Positions 36,778-49,012 of a stretch of 64,000 nucleotides of DNA are shown here, piece by piece (the stretch's first letter is position 1; every line of letters begins with the position of its first letter). Made by a program: the position numbers and the translations under genes. The stretch comes from Voacanga thouarsii (taxonomy: Eukaryota > Streptophyta > Magnoliopsida > Gentianales > Apocynaceae), in contig JANUWF010001101.1 in the NCBI GenBank assembly GCA_026120185.1, forward strand, positions 4,092,001 through 4,156,000, written 5' to 3'. A model generated the notes under the pieces. That model did not search any database. It saw nothing but the letters and a program-made list of their open reading frames with translations, and was not told where the DNA came from.

Positions 36778-38540
36778 CTAGTTAAGTCCATAGGTGCCCA
36801 ACCCAATGGCATCTAAGTGTCTTTTGAAGACCCTCTCAGTCAAAGGCTTGGTGAATGGATCTGCTAGATTGTTATCTGAGGTAATTGGTTCACCACGACT
36901 TCCCGTCTCTGGATGAAATCCCGGATCAGGTGGTACTTCCTCTCGATGTGCTTCCCCTTTTTGTGGTTCTAAGGTTCCTTGGATTGCGATACTACGCCAG
37001 TGTTGTTGCAATACATTACAATCGGTCTATCCATATGTAGCACGACTCCAAATTCTGAAAAAAACTTCCGGAGCCAGGCTGCTTCCTTGGATGCTTCCAA
37101 AGCTACCACATACTCAGCTTCCATAGTTGAGTCAGCAATGCAAGATTGCTTAATACTCATCCTTATCTACCTAGAAGTCTGAGTCTATGTATCTAGTAGG
37201 AACCAAATCATCAGCCCTATAAACCAGCACATAATCTTTCGTTCCTTTGAGGTACTTGAGAATATGCTTTATAGCTTGCCAATGAACCTCCCCAGGGTTT
37301 GACTGATATCTGCTAACTAAGCCTATGGCAAAGTAGATATCTGGCCTAGTACACAGCATGGCGTATATAAGACTTCCCACAACCAAAGTGTAGGGAATCC
37401 TACTCATTCTGTCCTTTTCTTCTTGAGACTTAGGACAGTCTCTTGAAGAAAGTGACAACCTGTGTCTACAAGGGATCAGAGCTCCATTTCATGAGTCCAT
37501 GTTGTACTTGGCTAGCATCTTGTCAATGTATGACTTGGGATAATCTTAACATTCTCTGCTTCCTATTTCTACGAAGTCTAATCCCGAGAGTGTAGTTGGC
37601 TTCTCCCAAATCCTTCATACTAAATTGACTAGATAGCCAAAACTTTGTAGATGATAATAACCCTACATCATTTTCAATGAGTAAAATGTCATCCACATAC
37701 AAGACAAGAAAAACCACATTAAACCCCTCAAGTTTCTAGTACACGCAAGGTTCATCCTCGTTTTGAATAAACCCATAAGACTTTACAGTCTCATCAAAAC
37801 GAATGTTCCACGCTCTCAATGCTTACTTAAGTCCATAAATGGACTTCTTAAGCTTGCAAACCATATGTTCTTGGCCATCAGCAATAAAACCTTTCAGTTG
37901 GGATATATAGATGTATTCGCTAAGATGGCCATTCAAAAATGCCATCTTGACATCCATTTGCCATATCTCGTAGTCATAGTGACATGCGATGGCAAGGAGG
38001 ATACGGATGGATTTAAGCATGGCCACAAGGGAAAAGGTTTCCTCATAATCGATCTATTCTTTCTGAGTATACCCTTTTGCCAAAAGCCTAACTTTAATGG
38101 TTTCCACCTTCCCATCCACTCCCCTCTTCCTCTTGTACACCCACTTACACCCAATGGGTTTTATCCCTTCAGGTGAAGCTACAAGATCCCAAACCTGATT
38201 GAAATACGTAGACTCAATCTTGGATTTCATTGCTTCATGCCATAGATTTGCACGGCATCAGCAATTGCCTCCTCATATCTAGTGGGGTCTTGTTCCTGAT
38301 AGTCAGAAACCAGCTCAAAATCTTCTTCATACCATCTATCTGGAACCCTAGACACTCTTCCACTGTGACAAGGCAACATTTGTACAGGCTCCTGAGGCTG
38401 TGCCTCTTCTTGTTCCATAATCGGGTCAGAAGAAGTTGCTTCTGAGGATAACTTCTCCTCGAGTTCCAACCTAGTTGAACATTTTGTGGCAATACTTTGA
38501 TTATCCTCTAAGTATCTAGCATTGGTACTAACCAGCACTT
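36778..38540 (-). pseudogene. pol: Element E pol, reverse transcriptase and RNase H
   Basis: The linker after integrase (open at 38538-38227) leads into reverse transcriptase at about 38160. It carries the SIRILLAIACHYDYEIWQMD block with a catalytic D near 37963, and an intact YVDD box at 37688-37699. RNase H follows (about 37250-36778) with ADSTMEAEYV and a YCNN block where CDN is usual, ending in the LADPFTKPLTERVFKRHL block. Frames are interrupted by stops or shifts near 37820, 37520, 37460 and 37170, so no full-length product can form. Confidence 0.87.
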
Positions 38541-38541
38541 T

Positions 38542-39402
38542 CTACTCCTTAGGATGATAAAAGTAACTACCCTTTGTTCCTTTTGGATACCCAATAAAAT
38601 TGCATAATTCTGACATTGGCTCCAACTTGTCACCCTGGATCAGTACATAAGCCAGACAACCCCATATCCTGAGATGATTTAGACTTAGCCTACGCCCAGT
38701 CCACATCTCATAGGGAGTCCTAAGTACTGACTTGGAAGGCACCAAGTTCAGAATATATGCTGCTATTTCCAGGGCATATCCCCAAAAAGATATTGGAAGA
38801 GTAGCATGAGACATCATACTTCTGACAATTTCCATCAATGTCCTGTTCCTTCTCTCAGCCAATCCTTTCTGCTGGGATGTCCCCGGCGCAGAGAGTTGGG
38901 ATATTATCCCATGATATACCATGTAGTCCTTGAATTCACCTTGGAGGTACTCTACACTACGATCCGATCGTAAGGTCTTGATTAATTTACCTGTTAATTT
39001 ACCTGTCTGGCACTCCACTTCAGCCTTAAACTCTTTAAATTTATCAAAAGAGTCAGACTTGCGTCTCCTCAGGTAAATATAACCAAACCTTGTACAATCA
39101 TCTGTGAAAGTGATGAAGTACTCAAAACCTCCTCTAGCTAGTGTAGACAATGGACCACACACATCAGTGTGAACAAGGCTCAGAACCTTCTTGGCCCTTT
39201 CCGCCTTTGGGATAAAAGACCTTATGGTTATCTTTCCCATAAGGCAGGATTCACACTGAGGCCAATTTTCCAATCTTAATGAGCCTAAAGACCTATCATG
39301 GGTTAGCCTCTAAATCCTAGTTGAGTTGATATGACCCAACCTCAGATGCTAAAAATATGAGTCATTGACATTGGTCTTTCTCTTCTTAGTTAAAGGTTCA
39401 AA
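38542..39402 (-). pseudogene. pol: Element E pre-integrase and integrase
   Basis: An open stretch of 243 codons (39273-38542) covers most of the integrase core: HTDVCGP, then SDRSVEY with the second D, then SQQKGLAERRNRT carrying the catalytic E. The usual DRGGEY and PQQNGVAE contexts are altered. A 12-bp tandem duplication at 38982-39005 adds four residues (a second TGKL). The histidine part of the zinc region lies in the damaged stretch just upstream. Confidence 0.86.
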
Positions 39403-40400
39403 TTAACCGTTATTTGATTGCTTGTTAATAAGGTTTAAATAGAATAGATTTTCATACATGTGCCCAATGCATAATATTTCTCCATCTCTACTGATAGAAA
39501 TACCAGAATGGAAAAAAACAGAATATCCTTGATTTATAAGTTTCGCAACTGAAATCAGATTCTGACGAAAACCAGGAACATATAAAATATCTATTAAAAC
39601 CACTTTCTTATTACAATCAAAATCAAGATCCAGCTCTCCTACTACAAGGGCCCAGACTTGTGCTCCATTTCCCATGCGTAATCCATGTTTGGGCTGGGTC
39701 TTAGGTTGGGCTACTGCGTATCCTTTCTTCCTTTTGAACTTTCTAGGCTTGAACCCAGTTCTTAAGGAAGAAGCCTTAGCAATCATGGCCTTTGAATGTG
39801 GCTTCATGACCTTCTCTGCCATCTAAAGTTCCTTCATCAACTCAGTCAAACTCATATTTAACTTATTCATATTGTAATTTAGTTTGAACTGAGTAAAGAA
39901 ACTCGGTAGAGATTCGAGAACTATGTCCACTTGGCTCTCAGGATCAATGATAGTCCCTAAGATTTCTGCCTCCTCGAAAGCAGCAATCATCTTGAGCATA
40001 TGCTCCCTGACTAATGCTCCCTCAGCCATCTTAGTGTTTATTATAGTTCGAAGAGCCTCCAACCTTGGGGCCGGCTCTTATCTGTGAACATAGTGGCCAA
40101 TGAATGACTAATATCATACGCAGAAGCCATGTGCTCGTGTTTAGACTGGAGCACATTAGACATAGAGGCTAGCATATAGCAACGTACTATTTCACTAGCC
40201 TTCTTCCATGCTTTTTCAGCTTCTCGCTCTTCGTCGGTGGAACCCTCCCCGATCACAGGGCAGGTCTCGTAAAGGACATACTTATACTCCTTGGCTGTGA
40301 GTATTATGTCCAGGTTCCTTTTCCAGTCCTCATAGTTTGGTCCCGTTAACTTATTCTCACGGAGAATAATGGCCAAAAGACTAAAAGAACCACCCACCAT
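39403..40400 (-). pseudogene. gag: Element E gag, fused to the region after protease
   Basis: The start is ATG at 40400 (MVGGSFS). A frameshift lies near 40055-40062 and a stop at about 39823. The open segment 39822-39403 runs from the basic end of gag straight into the sequence that normally follows protease (GNGAQVW). Compared with A and B, the zinc knuckle and the DSGATDH protease centre are missing, with the junction at 39688-39691. The deletion is about 225 bp and keeps the frame. Confidence 0.87.
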
Positions 40401-42145
40401 TCCTGAAAAATCGAAAAATAAAAGAAAGGATTTAGTTTGTGAAAATAAATTTGTGCACGGAAATTAATTTAGCTCTTAGGAAAACTGACATAGCTTCTTT
40501 GGAAGATTAACAGTTCCTTATCTAAGTGTATTAACCACCACAAATTAATTTTCCTTCTAAGTAATGATCTAGAGGATAACTCCATCGTGGGATGGCCGTT
40601 TCTTCTCATTTCCTATGGATATTCCTTGCACTATAACCTCCAACGTGGGCTGGCCGATTATAGTATATGTCCCGGGTTATCAATTACATCTTTCCATTAG
40701 CTCTAGATCCTTGTGGTATCCCCATCATATACGGGTTCACTCCCAGGGTGACGCGAGGGGACCTACGATCTCTAATGAGGATCGTGATGGAAGTCGTAGG
40801 GCTATTAGAACCCCTCTCCCACTTAGTCTTTTAAAATAAAATTTTTTGGAAAAATATTCTTTTGAAATTTCTATTAAGTTTTTCTTTAACTTAAAAATAA
40901 AATATCCAAGTCCATTAAAATCTTTATGTCAAGGATTATATCCTTTGAAAGCTTTATCCATGGACTAATTTTATTTAAGTCAAAACTTAATGATTTCAAA
41001 AAAATTTCCAATTAAAACCTTTCCCGAGACCTTGGTCTCAATTTTATTTAACAAAATAATTTTTCTTATGCAAAATAAAATAAAATGGCTTTCTATTTTA
41101 ACTTACAAAAATATCTAAATCTAATATATTTTCTATGTCAAGGATTAAATCCTATGAGAAAATATCAAAGGATTAATTTTTGTTCAAGTTAAAATAACCA
41201 TTTAATTTTTTTTTAAAGAAAAATGTTTTCCCTTGTATAACTATTCCCGAAGACTTTGGTCTTTGAGAAAACGCGCACATTGGTACACAAAATAAATAGC
41301 ATGCTAGAAAACAGTAAACGTTTTCATGCTTTTCTATTTTTAAACCTAAGTGCCCAAATAATAGAATTAAATACATTAATTAATTAATTAATGATCTTTT
41401 TTAATCCTAAAATCCTTTACTAATATTTTTCATGCAAATATATTCTAAGAATATAAACTATTGCAAAAATATTAACTTCGCCTGGTATGGGACCCAAATT
41501 AAAAAATTAAAAAAAAAGACTGACGGTCCACGTGCACCGAGTGCACCGGATCCGCGCCCAGTAGCACAGCGGTCCACCTAGCGCCCAGTGAACCAACCGC
41601 ACTGGATTGACAACCCCTCAACCCACGGATGCTGCCCCGCCCGCCCGATAACCCACACCCACGACCTGCCGCCTCTCTACTGCATAGCCCGCGTGTCGGC
41701 CCGACAACCCACGCACGACCCGTTGCCAATTGCAATCGGCTCCAATTTCTTCAAAAACGGCTCGGCTCCAGAGCATGCAGGAAGCAGCTCGTGACACAGA
41801 ACAGAGGCGGCTCGGCTTGGCGGCTTAGGAATAGTGTCTTCTTCTCCAGAATGCTTTTCTGCGTTCTGTTTCTCCGTTTTTCTTCTGGATTTGATCCCTT
41901 TGGCTTCTTTGGACATTTAAAACGCATCCAAACCAAAACTACAACCGCTTATACCCATTTAAATTGGGTTTACACGATCAAAATCACAAAACCAAAATTA
42001 CAGAGAAATCCTATGCTTCCACTGTGAAGCTCACATTCATCCTATCCCATACCAAAAACAGTGAAGGATCATATGTTTAAGCTCCAAACAATGTTTTTCT
42101 CCATTTTTATTAACTAACATGCTCCCTAAGTCAATCAAACTCAAT
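40401..42145 (-). other. Leader of element E with a GC-rich block
   Basis: The part near gag is homologous to the leaders of A and B. A GC-rich block at about 41515-41830 stands out from AT-rich surroundings. Its sequence is not obviously the same as B's block at 18955-19225, although both are bordered by the shared sequence CATACCAG.CGAAGTTA. Open frames of 60-130 codons occur on both strands of the block; none resembles a protein I know. Confidence 0.6.
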
Positions 42146-42157
42146 GCTCTGATACCA
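42146..42157 (-). other. Primer binding site of element E (tRNA-iMet)
   Basis: On the minus strand this is TGGTATCAGAGC, a perfect initiator-Met complement two bases from the LTR. Confidence 0.92.
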
Positions 42158-42159
42158 CT

Positions 42160-44277
42160 TGAAGGTGATGACAGTGAACAGAGCATGCACGATGGACAAA
42201 AATGAAGAAATAAAACATGAACACAGAGCATGGAGGCATGAAACACATACCTTTTGGAGCATTAAAACTTGAAGATTGAAGAAGAATGACTTGAAGCTAA
42301 AATCACAACTTCCTTCTTCTCCGTCCAGTGAAGCTTCCTGTGCACTATCGTCCTTTCTTCTCCACCTCCGGTGTGATGGATAATGCTAGGCTTTTCAATT
42401 CTCAGAATATGATCACAGCCTAATCACTTTTGGTGAGCAAAGAAAATGGGAAGAAGAAAAGCTTCTCAGTTTTTTTTTCCCTGGTTTCCCTATATCACGG
42501 CTTCTTCCTTGTCTCAGCTTTTTATAGACAACCCAGAAGAAGCAAACCCAGTGAATAGATGGCTCTTGATTTCACTTGATATGACCAAATCCAGAAGCCA
42601 GAAAATCAAAAGACACACGCACCCTTTCGGTTAGCTTCCTTTGGTTTAAATGTAAAACCAAAAGCCAGAAGAAGAAAAAGCACGAGAGCGGGAGAAAATT
42701 TTTTTTTCAAAATTTTTATTTTTATTTTTCCACACAAAAAATCAGAAGTCATGAAACCAAAAATAATTGTTTTGATAAAAATAATATTCCCGGGATTTAA
42801 TACCCGAATATTATTTACAAAATAAATTTTAGCTTCACCCTAAACTCTTCTGAACTATGTTTAGAAAAATCCTATGGTCCAGGCTATTGGGCCAAAATAA
42901 TATTTATTATTTTTCTTGGACCTGAAAAGTCCAAAATAATAAACATTAATTATTTTTCTTGGAATTAAATAAATAACCCAATAAATAATTAATGAACCCA
43001 AATGAACCAAAAATAATTAAACTTTAATTATTTACTTCTTGGGATTTAATTAAATAAATAACCCAATAAATAATTAAGTAATAATTATTTTTCTCTAGTT
43101 TAAGTCCCGGTTAATTTTTTAATTATTCAAACTGGACCTAGGTCCTGAATAATTAATTAACCAATTAAACAGATAATAAATTTCTCTCCATTTATTTTAT
43201 TCTAGTCTAATAATAAATTAGACTTTCCGAATAAAATAAAACTCTCTCAACTGAAACAGTTTCTCAACCTAAAAATTAATTAGGACTTACGGGCTATTCC
43301 GAGGACAAAAAAACCACATCTCCTTGACTACTAAAATGACCAAAATACCCCTACTATATAAATAGATGTATTTTACATTTTAAATATTTCCTAATATCAC
43401 CATAAGGAAATATTGACCACAAGGATAATGCTGCATTAGCAAAGTCTTCGACCTACAGGTGAAATGACTAAATTACTCCTCTACACATCGCCGTACATTT
43501 AGAGAGGAAGAATTGTACTAACACCTCTCTAAATGACATCTACCATTCTTAGGCTTCTAGTCTAATGATCCACAACTTCTTAGAGTGTTTCTGCTTTCCA
43601 AGGGAGCTACCCTAAAGCAAACATCCAAGTCATGTTTCCCAGGCCTAGATATTTAGATCATTCGACAACCACAAGGGGTGATATGGTGTAGAAACTATCT
43701 TATACAAGTCTGTCTTAACTAACTAGTCACACATACCCAACATGCAAGTATATTGGCCCTCCGATAGAACCTCAACTATAGCATATCAAAGCATATTCTT
43801 CCAACTTCGCCAGACCACCAACTCATACTCAAGTCATAGAGTACTAGTCCATGTTGTACCGGTAGTAGTCTAGGTTTCGACCATATAATACTTTTAGAAA
43901 CCACTACTACAGGTCATGTTCTATGTATTCGAAATATGCTTATGTCATGAAGTGGGTGGACTACTCAGTGGCTAAAGGTAAACCATTCCCCATTTAGAAT
44001 TCATAACATAATAACCTAAACATGATGAGATTCCCATTCTTATCAATCGGTTAAGAACAAATGTTTATGTATTTAAATAACCCATGATCCATATCTTACT
44101 GTGAAAGACCTCCATTTACATTGATCACTTATTTAAACACAATGGGTCTGTTCTAAACGAAAATGTGTACAAATAAAGAAAATAAATTCACAAACAATTT
44201 CCGACAAATAAATTTTTTTATTAAAATATTCGATATTTACATAAGAAAACTAGTCTAAGAGGGCATGCATACCAACA
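42160..44277 (-). repeat. 5' LTR of element E
   Basis: On the minus strand it starts TGTTGGTATG at 44277 and ends ACCTTCA at 42160. A TATA element (TATAAAA, minus) is at about 42520-42526. It differs from 34623-36755 by a short indel near the U5 end and scattered substitutions. Confidence 0.92.
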
Positions 44278-44282
44278 ATTGG
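44278..44282. repeat. Right TSD of element E (ATTGG)
   Basis: Perfect partner of 34618-34622. Confidence 0.93.
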
Positions 44283-45633
44283 GTTGATGCTAAGGCATTT
44301 TTTAATTTTTCTAACATCTTGAGCATGTTTGGGAATTTTAGATAGGGGGCTTTGCTGTCAGTAGAGGAAAAACTGTATACCTCTTTGGTTTAGAAATTTT
44401 ATGCAAACTTAAGAAAACGAAGGCTTGAAGAAATAGGTTAAGGATTTATGGTTCACTGGTATACCTCTAGAATAGGTTGTGTTAATATGGAGTTTGATCA
44501 TAGGATGTTGAATCTAATTTTTGGAGTTAGAGATGGAGGAATCCAATTCTTTGAAATGAATAAATTTTTAGAAGAATCGGACCTATTTGATTTGGGAAGG
44601 TTTGAGGTAAGGTTTACTAGAGGAAAAAGTTTTAAAAACTCAAACAATAGAAACTCAAAGTGGCTGAATGGTTTTGGAAGGATTTTGCACCATATGGTAT
44701 CAACTATGGTTGCACCAAGTTTTGGACATAAGACATCTGTGAGTATCATGCAAATGATACTCATGTTAGCCCTGTTTGAAGGAAGACAGATCAGTTTTGG
44801 TTTTCTTGCAGTGAAGCTAATGCTTCAATCGAGGAATACATCTCATAAAGCACTACCCTATGGCAATCTCTTGACCAAAGTCTTTAGGCATTTCAACGTG
44901 AATTTCGGTACATGTACTCCTGGACACATTAAGATAAATGTGTACATCATGGAATCCTTCGAGAAAATGGAATTTGTATAAGTGAACAATGAACAGGTCT
45001 TACTTAGGGATGTGTCGGATAAGAAAAGGAAAAAACTTATTAAAATCAAGGCTGCAGGAAAGAAGTTGCACCTGTTGCCCAAACAGGAACAAAACAGAAG
45101 TCTGAAATAGGAGAAGAACCTCCAATAAAGGCAAGTAAAAGACTACAAAAAATAGACTGACTCAAAGAATCTTAAATGCTTTAAACAGTTTTGCTGAAAA
45201 TTTTGATGGATTTCGGATAGAAGTTATGACTAAGTTGCAGAATTTAGGTACTAGATTGAGCAATGAGGAGGAAAAGAAAGTGGAAAAGACTACTGAGGAA
45301 GTCCATGATGAACAAGTTTCTTCTCAAAAATAAATGCTTGTAGAAGACATTGTCCTTCCCCAAATTAAAAAAATGACGGGTAAATAGACTAAGCAAGATG
45401 TGCAAAAGAAAAAGGAGAAGAAGAAAGAAACAGAGAAAGCAGAAGAAAGTGAGAAAGATAAAGAAAATGAGGGTGAAGTTCCCACACCTGCTGCCCCTAC
45501 AGCTGCATTGTAGGCCCCCAAGCTAGCCATAACTGGAAACTCCTCTGAAAAGCACCAAAAGCACGTGGTCAAGAGAAAGTCTAGCAGAATTGCTAGACAG
45601 CATTCCAAGAAGGTGTTGGCATTAAGCCTATGA
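44278..45633 (+). pseudogene. Element C env-like frame, C-terminal part
   Basis: This continues the frame interrupted by E. It carries a KFYANLRK block at about 44399-44422 and then T-S-R-I-x-x-V-N-M...LNLIFGV. That pattern matches the plant-transposon-protein domain also present in P. An open stretch of 177 codons is at 44448-44981. Further on is a predicted helical stretch (NSFAENFDGFRIEVMTKLQN, about 45183-45242), then a lysine/glutamate-rich tail. The last residues, KRKSSRIARQHSKKVLALSL before the stop 45631-45633, are of the basic type seen at the end of Sirevirus env-like frames. Several stops break it. Confidence 0.65.
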
Positions 45634-46943
45634 CCATCCACATTTCCTAACTTGCAAATCATAACTGTTGCCTGCTGGCCTCCTATGCCTGAACAATTTT
45701 ATTGTTTTCTTTTGATGAACACTTTTATGTTTTCTGCTCTAGTGTTTGAACAATTTTTTGTTTCTGCCTAAACAAATTTACTTTTGCACTAATCTCCTGC
45801 TAATCTTTTTGGTTATATAATTACTGCCTTGACCAGGGATTGAAAATCTGCACTCTATCTTTGTTTTCTCTCTAATTGATTTCTACACCATATCTCTGGT
45901 TGGTTTCTTATTGTTTCTCTTCTTCATTTTTTTTTTTTTATTCATGACAAAGGGGGACAATAAACTAATATGGTTTGAGATGCATTGTGATGAATTGTGA
46001 CTATGATTATGATTATGAGTGACTATAAGAATGGATTGTGATTGTTGAATTGTGACTGTTTATGGTTATGGTATGAGAATACAAACTATGACTTGATAAA
46101 GACTATGTTGAGGCATTGTTGTTATTATAGACTAAGGAGATTGAAGTGTGAGTATAAGTTTATTGTGCATTATGACTGGTTGAGATTTGGTTGGATGATT
46201 TATTGTGACTATGGTAGTGATGCGCATTTTGCTAAAATATTTGGATGATGAGGATACTTAAGTGGATTTTTATGAAACCTATGTTTTTTTTTTTTTTTTT
46301 TTGCAAAGTAAAATCCTTGTGTTGAATTTCCTTAAGAAAAATGAGTTCAAAAAATTCCAGGAAAATCATTGATCTATACTCTTGAAATTGTTTTACCCTC
46401 CATATACACAGGGAGAGTTTTGGACTCGCATTTCTTCAATCTAAAATAACAGTCCAAAAATAACTCTTTAAAAGGCTATCCTCTACCTCATTTTAACCCA
46501 TTTTGGATGCACATTTTGGAAGTCCAAAATCTTGAAATCCAGTCTTACTTTCAAACACACTTCATAGCTAGCATCTCTCTATCCTCTGTTCATATATGCA
46601 CATACATAGGGGTAGTATTACATCTTATGATTATCTTCTACACTCCTTTATGTACACAACTATACATTTTTTTTGTGAGACCTTTTTGCAATTATTTTCC
46701 TGTGAAATAGTCCTTTTATGGAAGGAATGAGGAATAGGAGGTTGGTTGGGCCATAGGCTCATTGAGCCATGTTTGTAAGTACATGCTTAAATTTTCTTAT
46801 CTTAATCTCATAAGTACTCTTTAAGTCCTATAATAAGAGAATACATTTCAGTTAAAAATATTCTCATTTCTCCCGGTCTAATATGTCCGTACTGTACATA
46901 TCATTATTTTCTTGTCACAATCCCATCAAGTTTGTCATCACTC
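45634..46943 (+). other. Non-coding 3' region of element C
   Basis: No credible gene is visible. A purine-rich stretch (GACAAAGGGGGACAA, about 45946-45960) resembles the additional polypurine motifs described upstream of Sirevirus 3' LTRs. GATTATGATTATGA-type simple repeats lie at about 46000-46020 and poly-T runs at 45930-45940 and 46286-46302. Confidence 0.55.
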
Positions 46944-46956
46944 AAAAAGGGGAGAT
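46944..46956 (+). other. Polypurine tract of element C
   Basis: AAAAAGGGGAGAT directly precedes the 3' LTR start TGCTAGCC. Confidence 0.8.
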
Positions 46957-47069
46957 TGCTAGCCCTAAGGGCATTCTCCTATATTTTGACTTATAACAAA
47001 TATTAATGAGGACTAACTTGTGTGATCTATATGTGATAGGACATGTTTGATCTCAATTCTTTTAAGGCA

Positions 47070-47077
47070 TATAAATA
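47070..47077 (+). promoter_or_regulatory. TATA box of the C 3' LTR
   Basis: TATAAATA lies in the LTR 113 bases from its start. The equivalent region of the 5' LTR is off-window. Confidence 0.6.
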
Positions 47078-47092
47078 AGACTACTAAGCAGC

Positions 47093-48720
47093 TGATAGGG
47101 GCTAAAATCATTATTATTTTCCTAGTTATTCGAGGCTAATTTGAGACACTTTTAATACAATAACTAGTCATATTCCTTCCTATTTGATATTTCACTTATA
47201 AAAATATTTTTTTGTAATTTTATGTAAAAATAGATGAAAATTGGAGATAATTGTGTATTTTTTCAGTATAGACCTAGCACCAGGCCAAGAAAATAGACCT
47301 GGCGCCGGTCCTAGACTAGAAGAACAGAGGAAAGCAAAGAAAAAATAAATGGAATAGAGGAGCAATTGAAATTGGTTAAAATAGAGGAGAAGGAAAAAAT
47401 GGCTCAAAGGCACGGCTCGGTCGGCGGCTCAACAAAGAATGAAAGAGAACAAAACGGAAAAGAAGAAAAAGAACAAAATGGTGGGCCAAAGATAGAAAGA
47501 CAAAGAAACAAATCAAAAAGAGGAAAATGATAAAATTGTATCATGCCCAGGATGTCTTACATCTTGCGAAGGATGTGTAAAGTTAAGCCGTGACTCGGCT
47601 AAGCCGCAGCTCAGCGAGAAGGCAACCAAATGAGGAGAAAAGAAGCAGCTTTGGTTGATGAGCAATGGCAAAAAGGAAGAGGGCTAGAATAAGCTTCATG
47701 GCTCGGCAGAAAAGAAGAATGGCTCGTTGAAGCCCAATTCAAGAAAAGAATGTGCTCAGTACATAAAGACAAAATCAAGTTTCGAATTGTTTTCCAACTC
47801 TTTTCAGTGGACTTCTTTTATTTTTGTTTAGAATTCTATTATGAAATTACTACTTCTTTTTTGTTTTGGATTTTTAGGAAATTACTTCTTCTTCTTTACT
47901 TAGGATTTTTTTAGGAAATTTGTAAGCCTATAAATAAAGGCTATTTACGTAGAAAAAGGGGGTGCACAATTTAGAGACTTAACATATTTTTAGAGTGCAT
48001 CACCAATATTTTCTCTAAAGAAATTATTCAAGGAGCATTGATTCTTGGAGGGATTTTCATTAAAAATTGAAAAGCTTGTCTATGAATATTTGTCTCTTTC
48101 CTTTGTTTTTTTTTTTTCCTTGAACAATGATGATTTTAATTCTTTAATTGTATTTGGATATTATCTTGAATTTATGATTTTGAGTTAATTTAGTTCTTTG
48201 ATTAATTAATTATTTTCCTTAGTGTTTGATTACTTGATTTTATTTGATAGGTTGATGGAATTAAATTTATATCTAGTGGATTTGGGGAACGAAGTTAGAT
48301 TGAGTTTGATTTAATCAATTCGACATATTTGTTATTTCTAGACGGACTTAGGAAACGAAGTTAAGATTAAAGAACCTAAGTAATCAAAAAATTAGTTAAT
48401 TTCACCTAGAGTATAGGGTTATTGGCTAATTTCATATTTATTATCACCTAGAGTATAGGGATAATTTATAAGGAATTGAGTTTAATACATCTTTTGGTTA
48501 TTTTAGTGCGATTGGGAAATCTACTAATGTAATCAAGAGATAGTAATTCAATAGATTGGGAAAGAAGTGGAGTTTATGTAAGTGGATTCATAACTTGGGA
48601 AACGATTAAATTTTACTCTTCATGATGCCAAGAAAATAATTGGTTGTGATAAGTGTTAAATAATTTATTGCATGCTTTTGAGAATAATTATTTGATTACA
48701 TGTTTTTCTCTCTATGAGTG

Positions 48721-48762
<42 letters not shown>

Positions 48763-48987
48763 TTTATTTTTTTTCTTTCTCACTTTATTTGGTGAGTTAA
48801 ACAGTGAATGAAAAGTGATTAGTGTGTACTTGTTCCTTTGAGAATTGAAACTCATTAATTCCCCATGTTATACTTGCGATAAGTATACTTGCTCGTATGT
48901 ATATTTTGATATTAATGTGTTAATTAAACTTGACTAAGGAATAGATTTAAATTTGATGATTTTTATGCACCCAAAATTTACGCATTA
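47093..48987 (+). repeat. Left LTR of element D
   Basis: Starts TGATAGGGGC and ends CGCATTA (expected CA). TATAAATA is at 47929-47936. A GC-rich motif with CTGGCGCCGGTCC is at about 47299-47311. A (TA)n run lies at 48722-48759. Confidence 0.88.
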
Positions 48988-48994
48988 AGTTTTT

Positions 48995-49012
48995 TGTGCC
49001 GTTGCTAGGGAA
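48995..49012 (+). other. Primer binding site of element D (decayed tRNA-Asp type)
   Basis: TGTGCCGTTGCTAGGGAA follows the LTR and differs from the tRNA-Asp complement at a few positions. Confidence 0.7.

Larger units (their letters stand above)
34623..44277 (-). mobile_element. Element E: complete Ty1/copia element on the minus strand
   Basis: Both LTRs, primer site, leader, gag, pol and polypurine tract are in view, flanked by a perfect 5-bp TSD (ATTGG). LTRs are 2133 bp (left) and 2118 bp (right) and look close to identical over long stretches, so E is younger than C and D. It belongs to the family of A and the solo LTR at 23241. An in-frame deletion removed the zinc knuckle and the protease active site, so E could not process its own polyprotein. 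Inserted in C's env-like frame. Confidence 0.93.

Noticed and set aside
48722..48759. (TA)n run as an origin or regulatory site
   Set aside because: A simple repeat shared by both D LTRs (also 53374-53408). No further evidence for a function.
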